Assembly: GCF_024211275.1 (NCBI RefSeq)
Contig: NZ_JAMLDX010000001.1
Span: forward strand, 62,001-126,000
Reading direction: 5' to 3'
DNA from: Sphingomonas tagetis
Lineage (GTDB): Bacteria > Pseudomonadota > Alphaproteobacteria > Sphingomonadales > Sphingomonadaceae
DNA: 64,000 bases
Shown: piece by piece, positions 18,718 through 28,468 of the stretch
Position numbering within the stretch: the first letter of the stretch is position 1
How the letters are laid out: each line of letters opens with the position of its first letter
Notes under the pieces: model-generated
Databases searched by the model: none
What the model was told of the DNA's origin: nothing
Seen by the model: the letters and a program-made list of their open reading frames with translations, nothing else
Translations under genes and position numbers: made by a program

Positions 18718-20886
18718 ATGTCAAGCCGCGCGCAAGTACAGGCCGACCCCGCCCAACCCGATGCGGAGCGGGGTGCGCGCTATTTCAACCGGGAATTGTC
18801 CTGGCTCGCCTTCAACCGGCGGGTGATGGAGGAGGCGTGCAACACCGCGCATCCGCTGCTCGAACGGCTGCGCTTCCTGTCGATCTCGGGCTCGAACCTC
18901 GACGAGTTCTTCATGGTGCGCGTCGCGGGCCTCAAGGGCCAGCAGATGCAGGAGGTGGAAGCACATTCCGCCGACGGGCTGACGCCCGTGCAGCAGCTCG
19001 CCGCAATCGTCGCCGAGGCCGGCGAGCTGGTGGATACGCAGCAGGCGGTGTGGAACGATATTCGCGCTGAACTCGACGGGCGGGGCATGGAGGTGCTCGA
19101 CGCGGACGAGATCACCGGGCCGGTGGCCGAATGGATCGAGGCGCATTTCCGCACGCAGATCTTTCCGATCCTGACGCCGCAGGCGCTCGATCCGGCGCAT
19201 CCCTTCCCGTTCATCCCCAACAAGGGGCTGAGCGTGATCTTCGACCTCGTGCGCAAGAGCGACGGCGAGCCGATCCGCGAACTGGTGCTGCTGCCGCCGG
19301 CAAGCCCGCGCTTCGTGCGGATGCCGGGCGACAACGCCTGTTACGTGACGGTCGAGACTTTGCTCAAGCGGTTCTCGGCGATCCTGTTTCCCGGTTACGA
19401 GGTGAAGGGCGCGGCGACGTTCCGCGTGCTGCGCGACAGCGATATCGAGCTGGAGGAAGAGGCCGAGGATCTGGTGCTGTACTTCCGCAGCGCGATCAAG
19501 CGCCGCCGCCGGGGGCGCGTGATCCGGCTGGAGATGGAAGACGGCATCGATCCCGAGCTGGAGGCGGTGCTGAAGGAAGAGTTGGGCGGCAGCGAGGCGT
19601 TGCTGACCGAGACCGGCGGGTTCCTCGGCATCGGCGATCTGGCGCTGATCGTCGACGAGGACCGCCCCGACCTGAAATTCCCGCCTTATTCGCCACGCTT
19701 TCCCGAGCGCGTGCGCGAATTCGGCGGCGACTGTTTCGCGGCGATCAAGGCCAAGGACATCATCGTCCATCACCCCTACGAAACGTTCGACGTGGTGCTG
19801 GCCTTCCTCAAGCAGGCCGCCTCCGATCCCGACGTCATCGCGATCAAGCAGACGCTGTATCGCGCGGGCAAGCAATCGGCGGTGATCCAGGCGCTGATCG
19901 CGGCGGCCGAGGCGGGCAAGTCGGTGACGGCGGTGGTCGAGCTCAAGGCACGGTTCGACGAGGAGCAGAATTTGCTGTGGGCGTCGGCGCTGGAGCGCGC
20001 GGGCGTGCAGGTGATCTATGGTTTCACCACCTGGAAGACGCACGCCAAGGTGTCGATGGTGGTGCGGCGCGAGGGCGACGAGTTCCGCACCTACTGCCAT
20101 TTCGGCACCGGCAACTATCACCCGGTGACGGCGCGCATCTATACCGATTTGAGCTTCTTCACCGCCGATCCGGCGATGGGACGCGATGCGGCGAAGATCT
20201 TCAATTACGTCACCGGCTATGTCGAGCCGGAGGATCTCGAGCGGCTGACGGTGTCACCGCGGCATTTGCGCGACCGGCTGATGGAACTCGTCGATGCCGA
20301 GATCGCCAATGCGCTGGCGGACAGGCCGGCGGCGATCTGGGGCAAGATGAACAGCCTGGTCGATCCGGCGATGATCGAGAAGTTGTACGAGGCCAGCAAT
20401 GCCGGGGTCGAGATCGACCTGATCGTGCGCGGCATCTGCTGCCTGCGGCCGGGGATCGAGGGCATGTCGGAGAATATCTCGGTCAAGTCGGTGGTCGGGC
20501 GGTTTCTGGAGCACAGCCGCATCTGGGCGTTCGGCAACGGCAAGGCGCTGCCCAATGACGGGGCGCAGCTGTTCATCTCGTCGGCGGACTGGATGCCGCG
20601 CAACTTCGACCGCCGAGTCGAGTTCATGCTTCCGATCCTGAACCATACGGTGCATGATCAGGTGCTCGACCAGGTGATGGTCGCCAATCTGATCGATGAC
20701 GAACAAAGCTGGGAGCTGGAAAGCGATGGCCGCTATGTGCGCGAAATTCCCGGCGCCAAGCCGTTCAACCTGCACCGTTATTTCATGACCAATCCGTCGC
20801 TGTCGGGCCGCGGTGCGGCGCTGGAAACCAGCCGTGCGGTGCCCAAGCTGTCGCTGCGCCGCTGGCGCGCCGAGCGAAACGGGTGA
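18718..20886 (+). CDS. ppk: Polyphosphate kinase 1
   Basis: A 722-residue enzyme that makes polyphosphate from ATP reversibly. The N-terminal YFNRELSWLAFNRRV segment, the HAKVSMVVRRE motif with the phosphorylated histidine, and the downstream HFGTGNYHPVTARIYTDL motif with the second catalytic histidine are all present. Length and domain order are normal. It starts 11 bases after hdaA and its stop overlaps the GTG of ppx, so synthesis and breakdown of polyphosphate are coupled. Confidence 0.97.
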   Translation: MSSRAQVQADPAQPDAERGARYFNRELSWLAFNRRVMEEACNTAHPLLERLRFLSISGSNLDEFFMVRVAGLKGQQMQEVEAHSADGLTPVQQLAAIVAEAGELVDTQQAVWNDIRAELDGRGMEVLDADEITGPVAEWIEAHFRTQIFPILTPQALDPAHPFPFIPNKGLSVIFDLVRKSDGEPIRELVLLPPASPRFVRMPGDNACYVTVETLLKRFSAILFPGYEVKGAATFRVLRDSDIELEEEAEDLVLYFRSAIKRRRRGRVIRLEMEDGIDPELEAVLKEELGGSEALLTETGGFLGIGDLALIVDEDRPDLKFPPYSPRFPERVREFGGDCFAAIKAKDIIVHHPYETFDVVLAFLKQAASDPDVIAIKQTLYRAGKQSAVIQALIAAAEAGKSVTAVVELKARFDEEQNLLWASALERAGVQVIYGFTTWKTHAKVSMVVRREGDEFRTYCHFGTGNYHPVTARIYTDLSFFTADPAMGRDAAKIFNYVTGYVEPEDLERLTVSPRHLRDRLMELVDAEIANALADRPAAIWGKMNSLVDPAMIEKLYEASNAGVEIDLIVRGICCLRPGIEGMSENISVKSVVGRFLEHSRIWAFGNGKALPNDGAQLFISSADWMPRNFDRRVEFMLPILNHTVHDQVLDQVMVANLIDDEQSWELESDGRYVREIPGAKPFNLHRYFMTNPSLSGRGAALETSRAVPKLSLRRWRAERNG

Positions 20887-22388
20887 GCGTGACTCAGTTG
20901 CTGTTCCGCAAGCCGCGCGCGCCGGCGCCGGCTGCGGCAAGCCGCGCGGCGATCATCGACATCGGGTCGAACTCGATTCGCCTCGTCGTCTATGACGGCA
21001 CCGCGCGGTTGCCGGCGACCTTGTTCAACGAGAAGGTGATGGCGGGACTGGGCCGCTCGCTGGCCGAGACCGGTAGCATCGACGAGGCGTCGCTGACGAT
21101 GGCGACCACGGCGCTGGCGCGCTTTGCGAGCCTGGCGCGCGAGATGGAGGTCGACACGATCCGCACGGTGGCGACCGCCGCGGTGCGCGAGGCGGCGAAT
21201 GGCGAGCAATTGATCGCGATCGCGCGCGCGCTCGGGCTGGACGTCGAATTGCTGTCGGGCGAGTCCGAAGCGCTGGCGGCGGGCTATGGCGTGCTGTCGG
21301 GGATACCCGAGGCGGACGGGATCGTCGGCGATCTGGGCGGCGGCTCGCTGGAGCTGGTCCGGGTGGTCGCCGGGACGGTGACCGACCGCGTGTCCTTCCC
21401 GCTCGGCGTGCTGCGGCTCGGCGCGATCCGCGGCAAGGGCAAGGGTACGCTCGACAAGACCGTCGCGGCGCTGCTCGCGGAAGCGGGCTGGGCGAAACGC
21501 GGGGAAGGGTTGCCCTTCTATCTGGTCGGCGGATCGTGGCGCGCGCTGGCGCGGCTCGACATGCATTTGACCGGCTACCCGCTGCCGGTGATCCACGAAT
21601 ATCGCATGGCAGCGCAGACCGTGACACGGCTCCAGCGCACGATCGCGCAGCTCGGCAAGGGCAAGATGCGGGCCGTGCCCAACCTGTCCTCCGGCCGCGT
21701 CGCGACGATGGAGGACGCGGCTGCGCTGCTCGGCGTGCTGATCAAGCATCTCGGCAGCCGGGAAACGGTGGTGTCGGCCTTCGGGCTTCGCGAAGGGCTG
21801 TTGTTCGGCCAGCTGAGCGTCGAGAAGCGGCGCGAGGACCCGCTGATCGCGGCGGCGCGCGACGAGGCGGAGCGGTTCGGGCGGTTTCCTGAACATGGCG
21901 ACCTGCTCGACGAATGGATCAGGCCGCTGTTCGCGGATGAGCCTGCCGAGCTGGCGCGGCTGCGTCATGCGGCGTGCCTGCTGGCGGATGTGGGCTGGCG
22001 CGCCAACCCGGAATTCCGGGCCGAGCGCGGCCTCGAGATCGCGTTGCACGGCAATTGGGTGGGGATCGACGCGCGGGGGCGGGCGCTGCTGGCGCAGGCG
22101 CTGTTCACCTCGCTCGGCGGCGGACTCGAATCGCCGCCGCCGATCGGCCAGCTCGCGCAGATCGACGATATCGAGCGCGCCAAGCTTTGGGGGCTGGCGA
22201 TGCGGCTCGGCCAGCGGCTGAGCGGCGGGATCGCGGGGCCGCTGCGGCGGTCGTCAATGGTCGCCGATGACGAGCGGCTGGTTCTGCATTTCGATGCAGA
22301 ACATGCGGCGCTCTATGGCGAGGCGGTGGAGCGGCGGCATCGCGCGCTGGCCGGGGCGCTGGGGCTGACGGCGGCAGTGGACGTCTAG
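20883..22388 (+). CDS. ppx: Exopolyphosphatase, Ppx/GppA family
   Basis: A 501-residue actin-like phosphatase that removes phosphate from polyphosphate ends, or from pppGpp. The signature AAIIDIGSNSIRLVVYDG lies at about 21-38, and the GDLGGGSLELV motif around 150-160 is the second phosphate-binding loop. A GTG at 20883 overlaps the ppk TGA; a second GTG at 20889 is an alternative that shortens the protein by 2 residues. The C-terminal part is the HD-like domain of the longer Ppx proteins. Confidence 0.94.
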   Translation: MSVTQLLFRKPRAPAPAAASRAAIIDIGSNSIRLVVYDGTARLPATLFNEKVMAGLGRSLAETGSIDEASLTMATTALARFASLAREMEVDTIRTVATAAVREAANGEQLIAIARALGLDVELLSGESEALAAGYGVLSGIPEADGIVGDLGGGSLELVRVVAGTVTDRVSFPLGVLRLGAIRGKGKGTLDKTVAALLAEAGWAKRGEGLPFYLVGGSWRALARLDMHLTGYPLPVIHEYRMAAQTVTRLQRTIAQLGKGKMRAVPNLSSGRVATMEDAAALLGVLIKHLGSRETVVSAFGLREGLLFGQLSVEKRREDPLIAAARDEAERFGRFPEHGDLLDEWIRPLFADEPAELARLRHAACLLADVGWRANPEFRAERGLEIALHGNWVGIDARGRALLAQALFTSLGGGLESPPPIGQLAQIDDIERAKLWGLAMRLGQRLSGGIAGPLRRSSMVADDERLVLHFDAEHAALYGEAVERRHRALAGALGLTAAVDV

Positions 22389-22392
22389 GCGA

Positions 22393-22677
22393 TCAGCCGC
22401 AGCGGGCGGCCTTGATCGTGTTGACGTTGTCGAGTTCCAGATTCAGCCGGTCCGAGCGGAAGTCCATCGTGACCGCGTCGCCGGGCTTGATCACGCGGAC
22501 GGTGCGTGCGCCCGAACGTTCCCTGGCGCGAGCCACCAGATCGGGCGTCGCCTCGCGGCCGATCAGCGGCTGGACGCGGTCGGCGTTGCACTGCACGCCG
22601 AGCCGGTCTTCGGTTTCCGGCGACATCGTACAGGCGATCAGCGGCAGGGGCAGCAGGGCGGCGGCAAGGCGGATCAT
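22393..22677 (-). CDS. I78 family peptidase-inhibitor-like lipoprotein
   Basis: A 94-residue protein with a lipobox-like signal (LPLPLIAC, Cys at 16), so probably a lipoprotein. The mature part reads CNADRVQPLIGREATPDL, then RVIKPGDAVTMDFRSDRLNLELDN and a C-terminal AARCG; this is the pattern of the potato-inhibitor-I-like I78 family, with two conserved cysteines. It likely inhibits a serine protease in the periplasm. The ATG overlaps the rnd stop by 4 bases, and the gene ends 4 bases from the convergent ppx stop. Confidence 0.85.
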   Translation of the reverse strand: MIRLAAALLPLPLIACTMSPETEDRLGVQCNADRVQPLIGREATPDLVARARERSGARTVRVIKPGDAVTMDFRSDRLNLELDNVNTIKAARCG

Positions 22678-23852
22678 TGCGGCGGTTCCTCGGTTCGCGT
22701 CATCTTGAGCTTACCATTGCGCACGGTGAACCCGAGCTGACCCTCGACCAGCGCGAGCGCGTCGCGGCCGAATTGCTCGAAGCGCCAGCCTTCGAGGATC
22801 GACAGCCCCTCGCGCTGGCCGGCGGCGAGCGCTTCGAGGTCGTCGGAGCGCGCGAGCAGGCGGGAGGCGACGTTGATGTCGCGCGCGCGAATCTTGAGGA
22901 GCAGCTTGAGCAGGTCGGCGACCAGCGCGCCTTCCTTGCCGAGCGGGAGCTTGCGGTCGTCGCGCGCGGGCATTTCCGTTGCGGACATCGCGGTCGCGCC
23001 TTCGATCGCGCTCATCAGCCGCCCGCCGATATCGTTGCCGCCCCATGCCGCGGAGAGGCCGCGCACGCGCGTCAGGTCGGCCTGCTTGCGCGGTGGGTTG
23101 GCGGCGAGATCGGCGATCGTCTCGTCCTTGACGATGCGGCCGCGCGGCAGGTTCTTGCCCTGCGCTTCGAGCTCGCGCCAGCGGGCGAGCGCCTTGAGGC
23201 GGCCCAGCACATCGGCCTTGCGGCTGGAGATACGGATGCGTTGCCACGCCTCGTCGGGATCGTTGCGGTAGTTTTCGGGATCGGCGATCCGCTCCATTTC
23301 CTCGTCGAGCCAGTCGCCGCGCCCGGTCTTGCGCAGCTTTTCCAGCATCTTGGGGAAGATTTCGGAGAGATAGGTGACGTCGCAGATCGCATAATCGATC
23401 TGGCGCTTGTCGAGCGGGCGGCGGCTCCAGTCGGTGAAACGCGCGCCCTTGTCGACGGTGATGCCGAGATAGGTTTCGACAAGGTTGGAATAGCCGATCT
23501 GCTCGCCCTGGCCGAGCGCCATCGCCGCGACCTGCGTGTCGAACAGCGGGTGCGGGGTCTTGCCGGTGAGGTTGTAGACGATCTCGAGATCCTGCCCGCC
23601 GGCGTGGAAGACCTTGAGCACGTCCTCGTTGTTGACGAGCAGGTCGAGCAGCGGGGTCATGTCGATGCCGGGCGCCATCGGGTCGATCGCCGCCGCCTCG
23701 TTGGTGTCGGCGATCTGGATGAGGCAGAGCTCGGGCCAGAAGGTGTTCTCGCGCATGAACTCGGTATCGACCGTGATGAACGGCTGCTGCGCGAGGCGGG
23801 TGCAGAGATTGGCGAGACTGGCGGAGTCTTCGATCAGACCGTGAATGTGCAT
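22674..23852 (-). CDS. rnd: Ribonuclease D
   Basis: A 392-residue 3'-5' exoribonuclease for tRNA and other small RNA maturation. The DEDD exonuclease domain begins with FITVDTEFMRENTFWP (Asp and Glu metal ligands), has the YAICDVTYL motif with the fourth Asp, and is followed by HRDC domains containing RGRIVKDETIADLA. The start at 23852 (MHIHGLIE) is chosen over 23945 because the extra 31 residues would overlap the divergent aspS start. It is 91 bases from aspS. Confidence 0.94.
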   Translation of the reverse strand: MHIHGLIEDSASLANLCTRLAQQPFITVDTEFMRENTFWPELCLIQIADTNEAAAIDPMAPGIDMTPLLDLLVNNEDVLKVFHAGGQDLEIVYNLTGKTPHPLFDTQVAAMALGQGEQIGYSNLVETYLGITVDKGARFTDWSRRPLDKRQIDYAICDVTYLSEIFPKMLEKLRKTGRGDWLDEEMERIADPENYRNDPDEAWQRIRISSRKADVLGRLKALARWRELEAQGKNLPRGRIVKDETIADLAANPPRKQADLTRVRGLSAAWGGNDIGGRLMSAIEGATAMSATEMPARDDRKLPLGKEGALVADLLKLLLKIRARDINVASRLLARSDDLEALAAGQREGLSILEGWRFEQFGRDALALVEGQLGFTVRNGKLKMTRTEEPPQ

Positions 23853-23943
23853 CGCTGGCCCATAGACCCGAGTGCGCGGGTTGACAAAGGGGCGAGTGGA
23901 GGGGAAGCGCGCCACTTTCCATACAAAGATGTTGAAAGTCGCC

Positions 23944-25737
23944 ATGCACGCCTATCGTTCGCACCATTGCGGCCAGCTCGCCGCCGCTCAGGTCGGTGAG
24001 ACCGTCCGCCTTTCGGGCTGGATTCACCGCAAACGCGATCATGGCGGCGTGTTGTTCGTCGATCTGCGCGACCATTATGGCGTGACGCAGATCGTCGCTG
24101 ACAGCGATTCGCCGGCGCTGCCGGTGCTGGAGGGGCTGCGCGTCGAGTCGGTGGTGACGATCGACGGGCTGGTGAAGGCGCGGTCGGAAACGACGGTGAA
24201 CCCGAACCTTGCGACCGGCGAGATCGAGGTGTTCGCCAAGGGCGTCACGGTGCAGAGCCACGCGCAGGAACTGCCGATGCCGGTGTTCGGCGACGCCGAA
24301 TATCCCGAGGATATCCGCCTGCGCTACCGCTTCCTCGACCTGCGGCGCGAGGCGCTTCATGCCAACATCATGCTGCGGTCGAACGTGATCGCGTCGCTGC
24401 GCAAGCGGATGATCGGGCAGGGCTTTACCGAGTTCCAGACGCCGATCCTGACGGCCTCGTCGCCCGAGGGCGCGCGCGATTATCTGGTGCCGAGCCGCGT
24501 GCATCCGGGCAAGTTCTACGCGCTCCCGCAGGCGCCGCAGATGTTCAAGCAGCTGCTGATGGTCGCCGGTTTCGACCGTTATTTCCAGATCGCGCCGTGC
24601 TTCCGCGACGAGGATGCGCGCGCGGACCGCTCGCCGGGCGAGTTCTACCAGCTCGATTTCGAGATGAGCTATGTCACGCAGGACGATGTGTTCGCGGCGA
24701 TCGAGCCGGTGCTGCATGGCGTGTTCGAGGAGTATGCGGACTGGCAGGGCAAGGGGCGCACCGTCTCGCCGCTGCCGTTCAAGCGCATCCCGTACCGCGA
24801 ATCGATGCTGAAATATGGCAACGACAAGCCCGATCTGCGCAACCCGATCGTGATCGGGGACGTCAGCGAATTCTTCAAGGGCTCGGGCTTTGGGCGTTTC
24901 GCTTCGATCGTCGAGGGCGGCGATGTGGTGCGCGCGATCCCGGCGCCGGGGACGCATGAGAAGAGCCGCAAATTCTTTGACGATATGAACAGCTGGGCGC
25001 AGAGCGAAGGCTTCCCGGGCCTTGGCTATGCGACGCAGAAGGACGGCGTGTTCGGCGGGCCGATCGCCAACAACCATGGCCAGGAGGGCATGAAGGCGAT
25101 CGCCGATTCGCTCGGGCTTGGGCCGAATGACGGCATCTTCTTCGCCGCCGGCAAGGAAGCGCAGGCGGCCAAGCTGGCTGGGCTGGCGCGGACTCGGGCG
25201 GGCGAGCAGCTGGAGCTGATCGACAAGTCGCGCTTCGAATTCTGCTGGATCGTCGACTTCCCGATGTTCGAATATGACGAGGACGCGAAGAAGATCGATT
25301 TCAGCCACAACCCGTTCAGCATGCCGCAGGGCGAGCTGGAAGCGCTGGAGACCAAGGACCCGCTCGACATCCTCGCCTGGCAGTATGACATCGTCTGCAA
25401 CGGCATCGAGCTGTCGTCGGGCGCGATCCGGAACCACCGGCCCGAGATCATGTACAAGGCGTTCGAGATCGCTGGTTACACGCAGGAGCAGGTCGACACC
25501 AACTTCAGTGGGATGATGAACGCGTTCAAGTTCGGCGCGCCGCCGCACGGCGGATCGGCGCCGGGCGTCGACCGCATCGTGATGCTGCTGGCCGACCAGC
25601 CGAACATCCGCGAAGTGATCGTCTTCCCGATGAACCAGAAGGCGGAGGACCTTATGATGCAGGCGCCGTCGTTCGTCAGCGACAAGCAGTTGAAGGAACT
25701 GAACATCCGGCTTGCGCCGGGTGTTGCACCGGCCTGA
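23944..25737 (+). CDS. aspS: Aspartyl-tRNA synthetase
   Basis: A 597-residue class II synthetase. The N-terminal OB fold contains [24 protein letters not shown], class II motif 2 is seen as [22 protein letters not shown], and motif 3 as [16 protein letters not shown] near the C-terminus. The GAD insertion domain is present, as in bacterial AspRS. The window shows no GatCAB genes; alphaproteobacterial AspRS is often non-discriminating (also charges tRNA-Asn), which cannot be decided here. The ATG at 23944 fits the family start. Confidence 0.97.
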   Translation: MHAYRSHHCGQLAAAQVGETVRLSGWIHRKRDHGGVLFVDLRDHYGVTQIVADSDSPALPVLEGLRVESVVTIDGLVKARSETTVNPNLATGEIEVFAKGVTVQSHAQELPMPVFGDAEYPEDIRLRYRFLDLRREALHANIMLRSNVIASLRKRMIGQGFTEFQTPILTASSPEGARDYLVPSRVHPGKFYALPQAPQMFKQLLMVAGFDRYFQIAPCFRDEDARADRSPGEFYQLDFEMSYVTQDDVFAAIEPVLHGVFEEYADWQGKGRTVSPLPFKRIPYRESMLKYGNDKPDLRNPIVIGDVSEFFKGSGFGRFASIVEGGDVVRAIPAPGTHEKSRKFFDDMNSWAQSEGFPGLGYATQKDGVFGGPIANNHGQEGMKAIADSLGLGPNDGIFFAAGKEAQAAKLAGLARTRAGEQLELIDKSRFEFCWIVDFPMFEYDEDAKKIDFSHNPFSMPQGELEALETKDPLDILAWQYDIVCNGIELSSGAIRNHRPEIMYKAFEIAGYTQEQVDTNFSGMMNAFKFGAPPHGGSAPGVDRIVMLLADQPNIREVIVFPMNQKAEDLMMQAPSFVSDKQLKELNIRLAPGVAPA

Positions 25738-25740
25738 AGC

Positions 25741-25773
25741 GACGGGTCCCGTCGGCGGTCCGGCTATTGGACC
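25741..25773 (+). terminator. Two tandem hairpins after aspS
   Basis: GACGGG-T-CCCGTC at 25741-25753 and GGTCC...GGACC at 25757-25773 follow the aspS stop by a few bases. Neither is followed by a T-run, so a Rho-independent terminator is not clear. They may mark the 3' end of the aspS message. Confidence 0.3.
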
Positions 25774-25809
25774 CGGACGAGCGGCGGGGATCGTGCTAGA
25801 TCGTTGCCA

Positions 25810-27189
25810 ATGCTCGAATCCACACGCACCCGCGCCGAGGCCACGATCGGGCTTGCGGACCTGTTCACCATCGGCATCGGGCCGTCGTCATCGCATACGG
25901 TGGGGCCGATGCGTGCCGGGTTCGCCTTTGCAGAGGCGGCGCTCGATCGTGGCACGCCGCTGTCGGTGTCGTGTGAGCTGTTCGGCTCGCTCGCGCTGAC
26001 GGGGAAGGGACATGCGACCGATAGCGCGGTGATGCTGGGGCTTGCCGGGCATCAGCCCGAGCGAGTCGATCCCGACGCGGTCAGCGCGATCATCGCGACG
26101 ATCCGGGCAGAAGGGCAGCTCAAGCTCGGCGGGCATATGGCGGTGCCGTTCGTCGAGGGCACGCACCTGATTTTCCACAGTGACCGGTTCCTGCCAGCGC
26201 ACCCCAATGGCATGCGCTTCGTCGCGCATTATGCCGAGGGTGAGCCGTATGAGACCTTCTGGTATTCGATCGGCGGCGGCGCGGTGGTCGAGGGCGGGTG
26301 CGAGGCGCCGCAGACCAATGTGAAGCTGCCATTCGCCTTTTCGTCGGGTGCGGAGCTGCTCGCGGTGGGCGAGGTACAGGGGGCGAGCATCGCCGATATC
26401 GTGCGCGCGAACGAAGCCGCCTGGCGCGACGATGCCGAGACCGATGCGTTCATCGATTCGCTACGCGCGGCGATGTCGGCGTGCATCGAGCGCGGGATGC
26501 GTGGGGAGGGAGAATTGCCGGGCGGGCTCAAGGTCAAGCGCCGTGCGCGCGACCTGCACGCGCGGCTGATCGCGCGCGGGCCACGCAGCGATCCGTCCCT
26601 GGTGTTCGACTGGGTGAGCTTGTGGGCGCTGGCGGTGAATGAGGAGAATGCTGCGGGCGGCCGCGTCGTCACCGCGCCGACCAATGGCGCGGCGGGGGTG
26701 ATCCCCGCGGTGCTGCGCTATTACGAGACCTTCTGCGCGTCCCCGACGCCGGCCGGGGCGCGGACCTTCCTGCTGACGGCGGCGGCGATCGGGTTTCTGT
26801 ACAAGAAGCGGGCGTCGATCTCGGCGGCTGAGATGGGGTGTCAGGGCGAGGTCGGCGTCGCTTGCTCTATGGCGGCGGCGGGGCTGGCGGCGGCGCTGGG
26901 CGCGACCAACGCGCAGATCGAAAATGCCGCCGAGATCGGGATGGAGCATAATCTGGGGCTGACCTGCGATCCGATCGGCGGCCTCGTGCAGATCCCGTGC
27001 ATCGAGCGCAATACGATGGGCGCGATCAAGGCGATCAACGCCGCGTATCTCGCCATGCACGGCGATGGCAGCCATGTCGTGAGCCTCGACGCGGTGATTG
27101 AGACGATGCGCCAGACCGGCGAGGACATGCGGTCGAAATACAAGGAAACTGCGCAGGGCGGGCTCGCGGTCAACGTCGTGGCGTGCTGA
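25810..27189 (+). CDS. sdaA: L-serine ammonia-lyase (iron-sulfur, single chain)
   Basis: A 459-residue enzyme that converts L-serine to pyruvate and ammonia with a [4Fe-4S] cluster. The start FTIGIGPSSSHTVGPMRAG is typical, and the C-terminal catalytic domain has TAPTNGAAGVIPAVL, MGCQGEVGVACSMAA and DPIGGLVQIPCIERN, containing cluster cysteines. The beta and alpha domains are fused, as in the bacterial SdaA/SdaB form. The ATG at 25810 is preferred to a TTG two codons before. It ends 1 base before the convergent Crp-family gene. Confidence 0.96.
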   Translation: MLESTRTRAEATIGLADLFTIGIGPSSSHTVGPMRAGFAFAEAALDRGTPLSVSCELFGSLALTGKGHATDSAVMLGLAGHQPERVDPDAVSAIIATIRAEGQLKLGGHMAVPFVEGTHLIFHSDRFLPAHPNGMRFVAHYAEGEPYETFWYSIGGGAVVEGGCEAPQTNVKLPFAFSSGAELLAVGEVQGASIADIVRANEAAWRDDAETDAFIDSLRAAMSACIERGMRGEGELPGGLKVKRRARDLHARLIARGPRSDPSLVFDWVSLWALAVNEENAAGGRVVTAPTNGAAGVIPAVLRYYETFCASPTPAGARTFLLTAAAIGFLYKKRASISAAEMGCQGEVGVACSMAAAGLAAALGATNAQIENAAEIGMEHNLGLTCDPIGGLVQIPCIERNTMGAIKAINAAYLAMHGDGSHVVSLDAVIETMRQTGEDMRSKYKETAQGGLAVNVVAC

Positions 27190-27190
27190 G

Positions 27191-27910
27191 CTAGATCGGC
27201 ACCGCGACCGGGTAGAGATAGGCCGGGTCGAACTCGCCAGCTTCTTCCAGCCGCGCGAGGTCGTGGATCACGACGCGGCCGGTACGGAAAGTGACGATGC
27301 CGTCCTCGCGCAGGCGGCGCAGCGAGCGGTTCACATGCACTGGCGTCAAGCCGAGGCATTCCGACAGGTCGATCTGGCTGATCGGCAGGTCATAGCCGTT
27401 CTTGGTGGCGAGGCCGACGACTTCGAGCCGGAAACGGAATTCGGCGAGCAGGTGCGCGCAGCGGCCCAGGGCGGTGCGGCGGCCGAGCGACAGCTCCCAT
27501 TCGCGATGAATCGCGGCGTCGAGATTGGTCGAGAACCAGTAGACCCGCGTCAGATGCGGATAGCGTTCGGTGATCACGTTGAGATTGGCGTGCGGCACGA
27601 ACGCGATCCGCGTCGGGGTCAGCGTCATGATGCTGTGGTCGAGCTTCTTGAGCGTGAAGCTGTGCAAATCGGGGAAATCGCCGGGGACATGGACCTGGGT
27701 GATCTGGCGCTGGCCGTCGCTCAAATCCTTGTAGCGGCAGATGAGCCCCTTCAGCAGCAACATGCTGTGGCTCATCTCCTCGCCCGCTTCGACCAGCGTC
27801 CCGCGCGCAGGAAAGTCGCGAATCTCGCCGATCGCGGCGCGGATCGCCGCTTCCTCCGCATCGCTGATGGAATGGCGAGCGCGCAGGCGCCTGAGGTGCG
27901 CTTCGATCAT
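27191..27910 (-). CDS. Crp/Fnr-family transcriptional regulator
   Basis: A 239-residue regulator with an N-terminal cyclic-nucleotide-like beta barrel (about 25-140) and a C-terminal winged helix. The HTH lies at about 170-215, with SQIDLSECLGLTPVHVNRSLRRLREDG including the recognition helix VHVNRSLRRL. No N-terminal cysteine cluster of the FNR type is seen, so it is not an iron-sulfur oxygen sensor. It is convergent with sdaA. The signal is unknown. Confidence 0.9.
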   Translation of the reverse strand: MIEAHLRRLRARHSISDAEEAAIRAAIGEIRDFPARGTLVEAGEEMSHSMLLLKGLICRYKDLSDGQRQITQVHVPGDFPDLHSFTLKKLDHSIMTLTPTRIAFVPHANLNVITERYPHLTRVYWFSTNLDAAIHREWELSLGRRTALGRCAHLLAEFRFRLEVVGLATKNGYDLPISQIDLSECLGLTPVHVNRSLRRLREDGIVTFRTGRVVIHDLARLEEAGEFDPAYLYPVAVPI

Positions 27911-27985
27911 GATTTCTCCGGGTCGTGCCCGGCCCTAGCACGCCGTCACGCGTTTTCGGCGCGCTAAATCAAACAGCGTGCGCGT

Positions 27986-28468
27986 TCAGCCGGGATAGCC
28001 GATCGCGAGCACCTCATAATCCTTTTCCCCCGCGGGCAGCGTCACCTTGCGCACGTCGCCGACCGCGGCGCCGCGCAGCGCGCGGGCGAGCGGGGCATTC
28101 CAGCCGATGCGGCCGGTGCCGGCATCGGTTTCATCGTCACCGGCGAGGGTCAGGGTGCGGTGGTTGTCGTCCTCATCGGCGATGGTGACGGTGGCGCCGA
28201 ACCAGATGCGACTGCGGTCGGTCTGCACGGCGGGATCGACGACCTTGGCGGCCTTCATCCGCTTCGCCAGCCAGCCGAGGCGGCGGTCGATCTCGCGCAG
28301 GCGCTTGCGGCCGTAGATGTAATCGCCATTCTCGGAGCGGTCGCCATTGCCGGCAGCCCAGGCGATGGTCTCGACCAGCTTGGGACGCTCGCCGGCGAAG
28401 AGGGCGTCATATTCGGCCTTGAGCGCAGAATAGCCGGCGGGCGTGATGTAGTTGGGGCGATCGTTCAT
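27986..28468 (-). CDS. greB: Transcription elongation factor GreB
   Basis: A 160-residue Gre factor that rescues backtracked RNA polymerase by stimulating transcript cleavage. The N-terminal coiled coil has NYITPAGYSALKAEYDAL and the tip NGDRSENGDYIYGRKRLREIDRR, with the DxSEN-type acidic loop and the GreB-like YIYGRKRLREIDRR. The C-terminal FKBP-like domain follows, with SRIWFGATVTIADED. It overlaps the upstream GNAT gene by 4 bases. Confidence 0.92.
   Translation of the reverse strand: MNDRPNYITPAGYSALKAEYDALFAGERPKLVETIAWAAGNGDRSENGDYIYGRKRLREIDRRLGWLAKRMKAAKVVDPAVQTDRSRIWFGATVTIADEDDNHRTLTLAGDDETDAGTGRIGWNAPLARALRGAAVGDVRKVTLPAGEKDYEVLAIGYPG

Noticed and set aside
23881..23943. TTGACA at 23881 as an aspS promoter -35
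   Set aside because: No acceptable -10 lies 16-19 bases downstream, and part would fall in G/C-rich sequence, so no promoter is claimed.
22711..25548. A 945-codon frame opposite to aspS
   Set aside because: It covers aspS and rnd, is rich in Arg, and carries no motif; it is a high-GC artefact.
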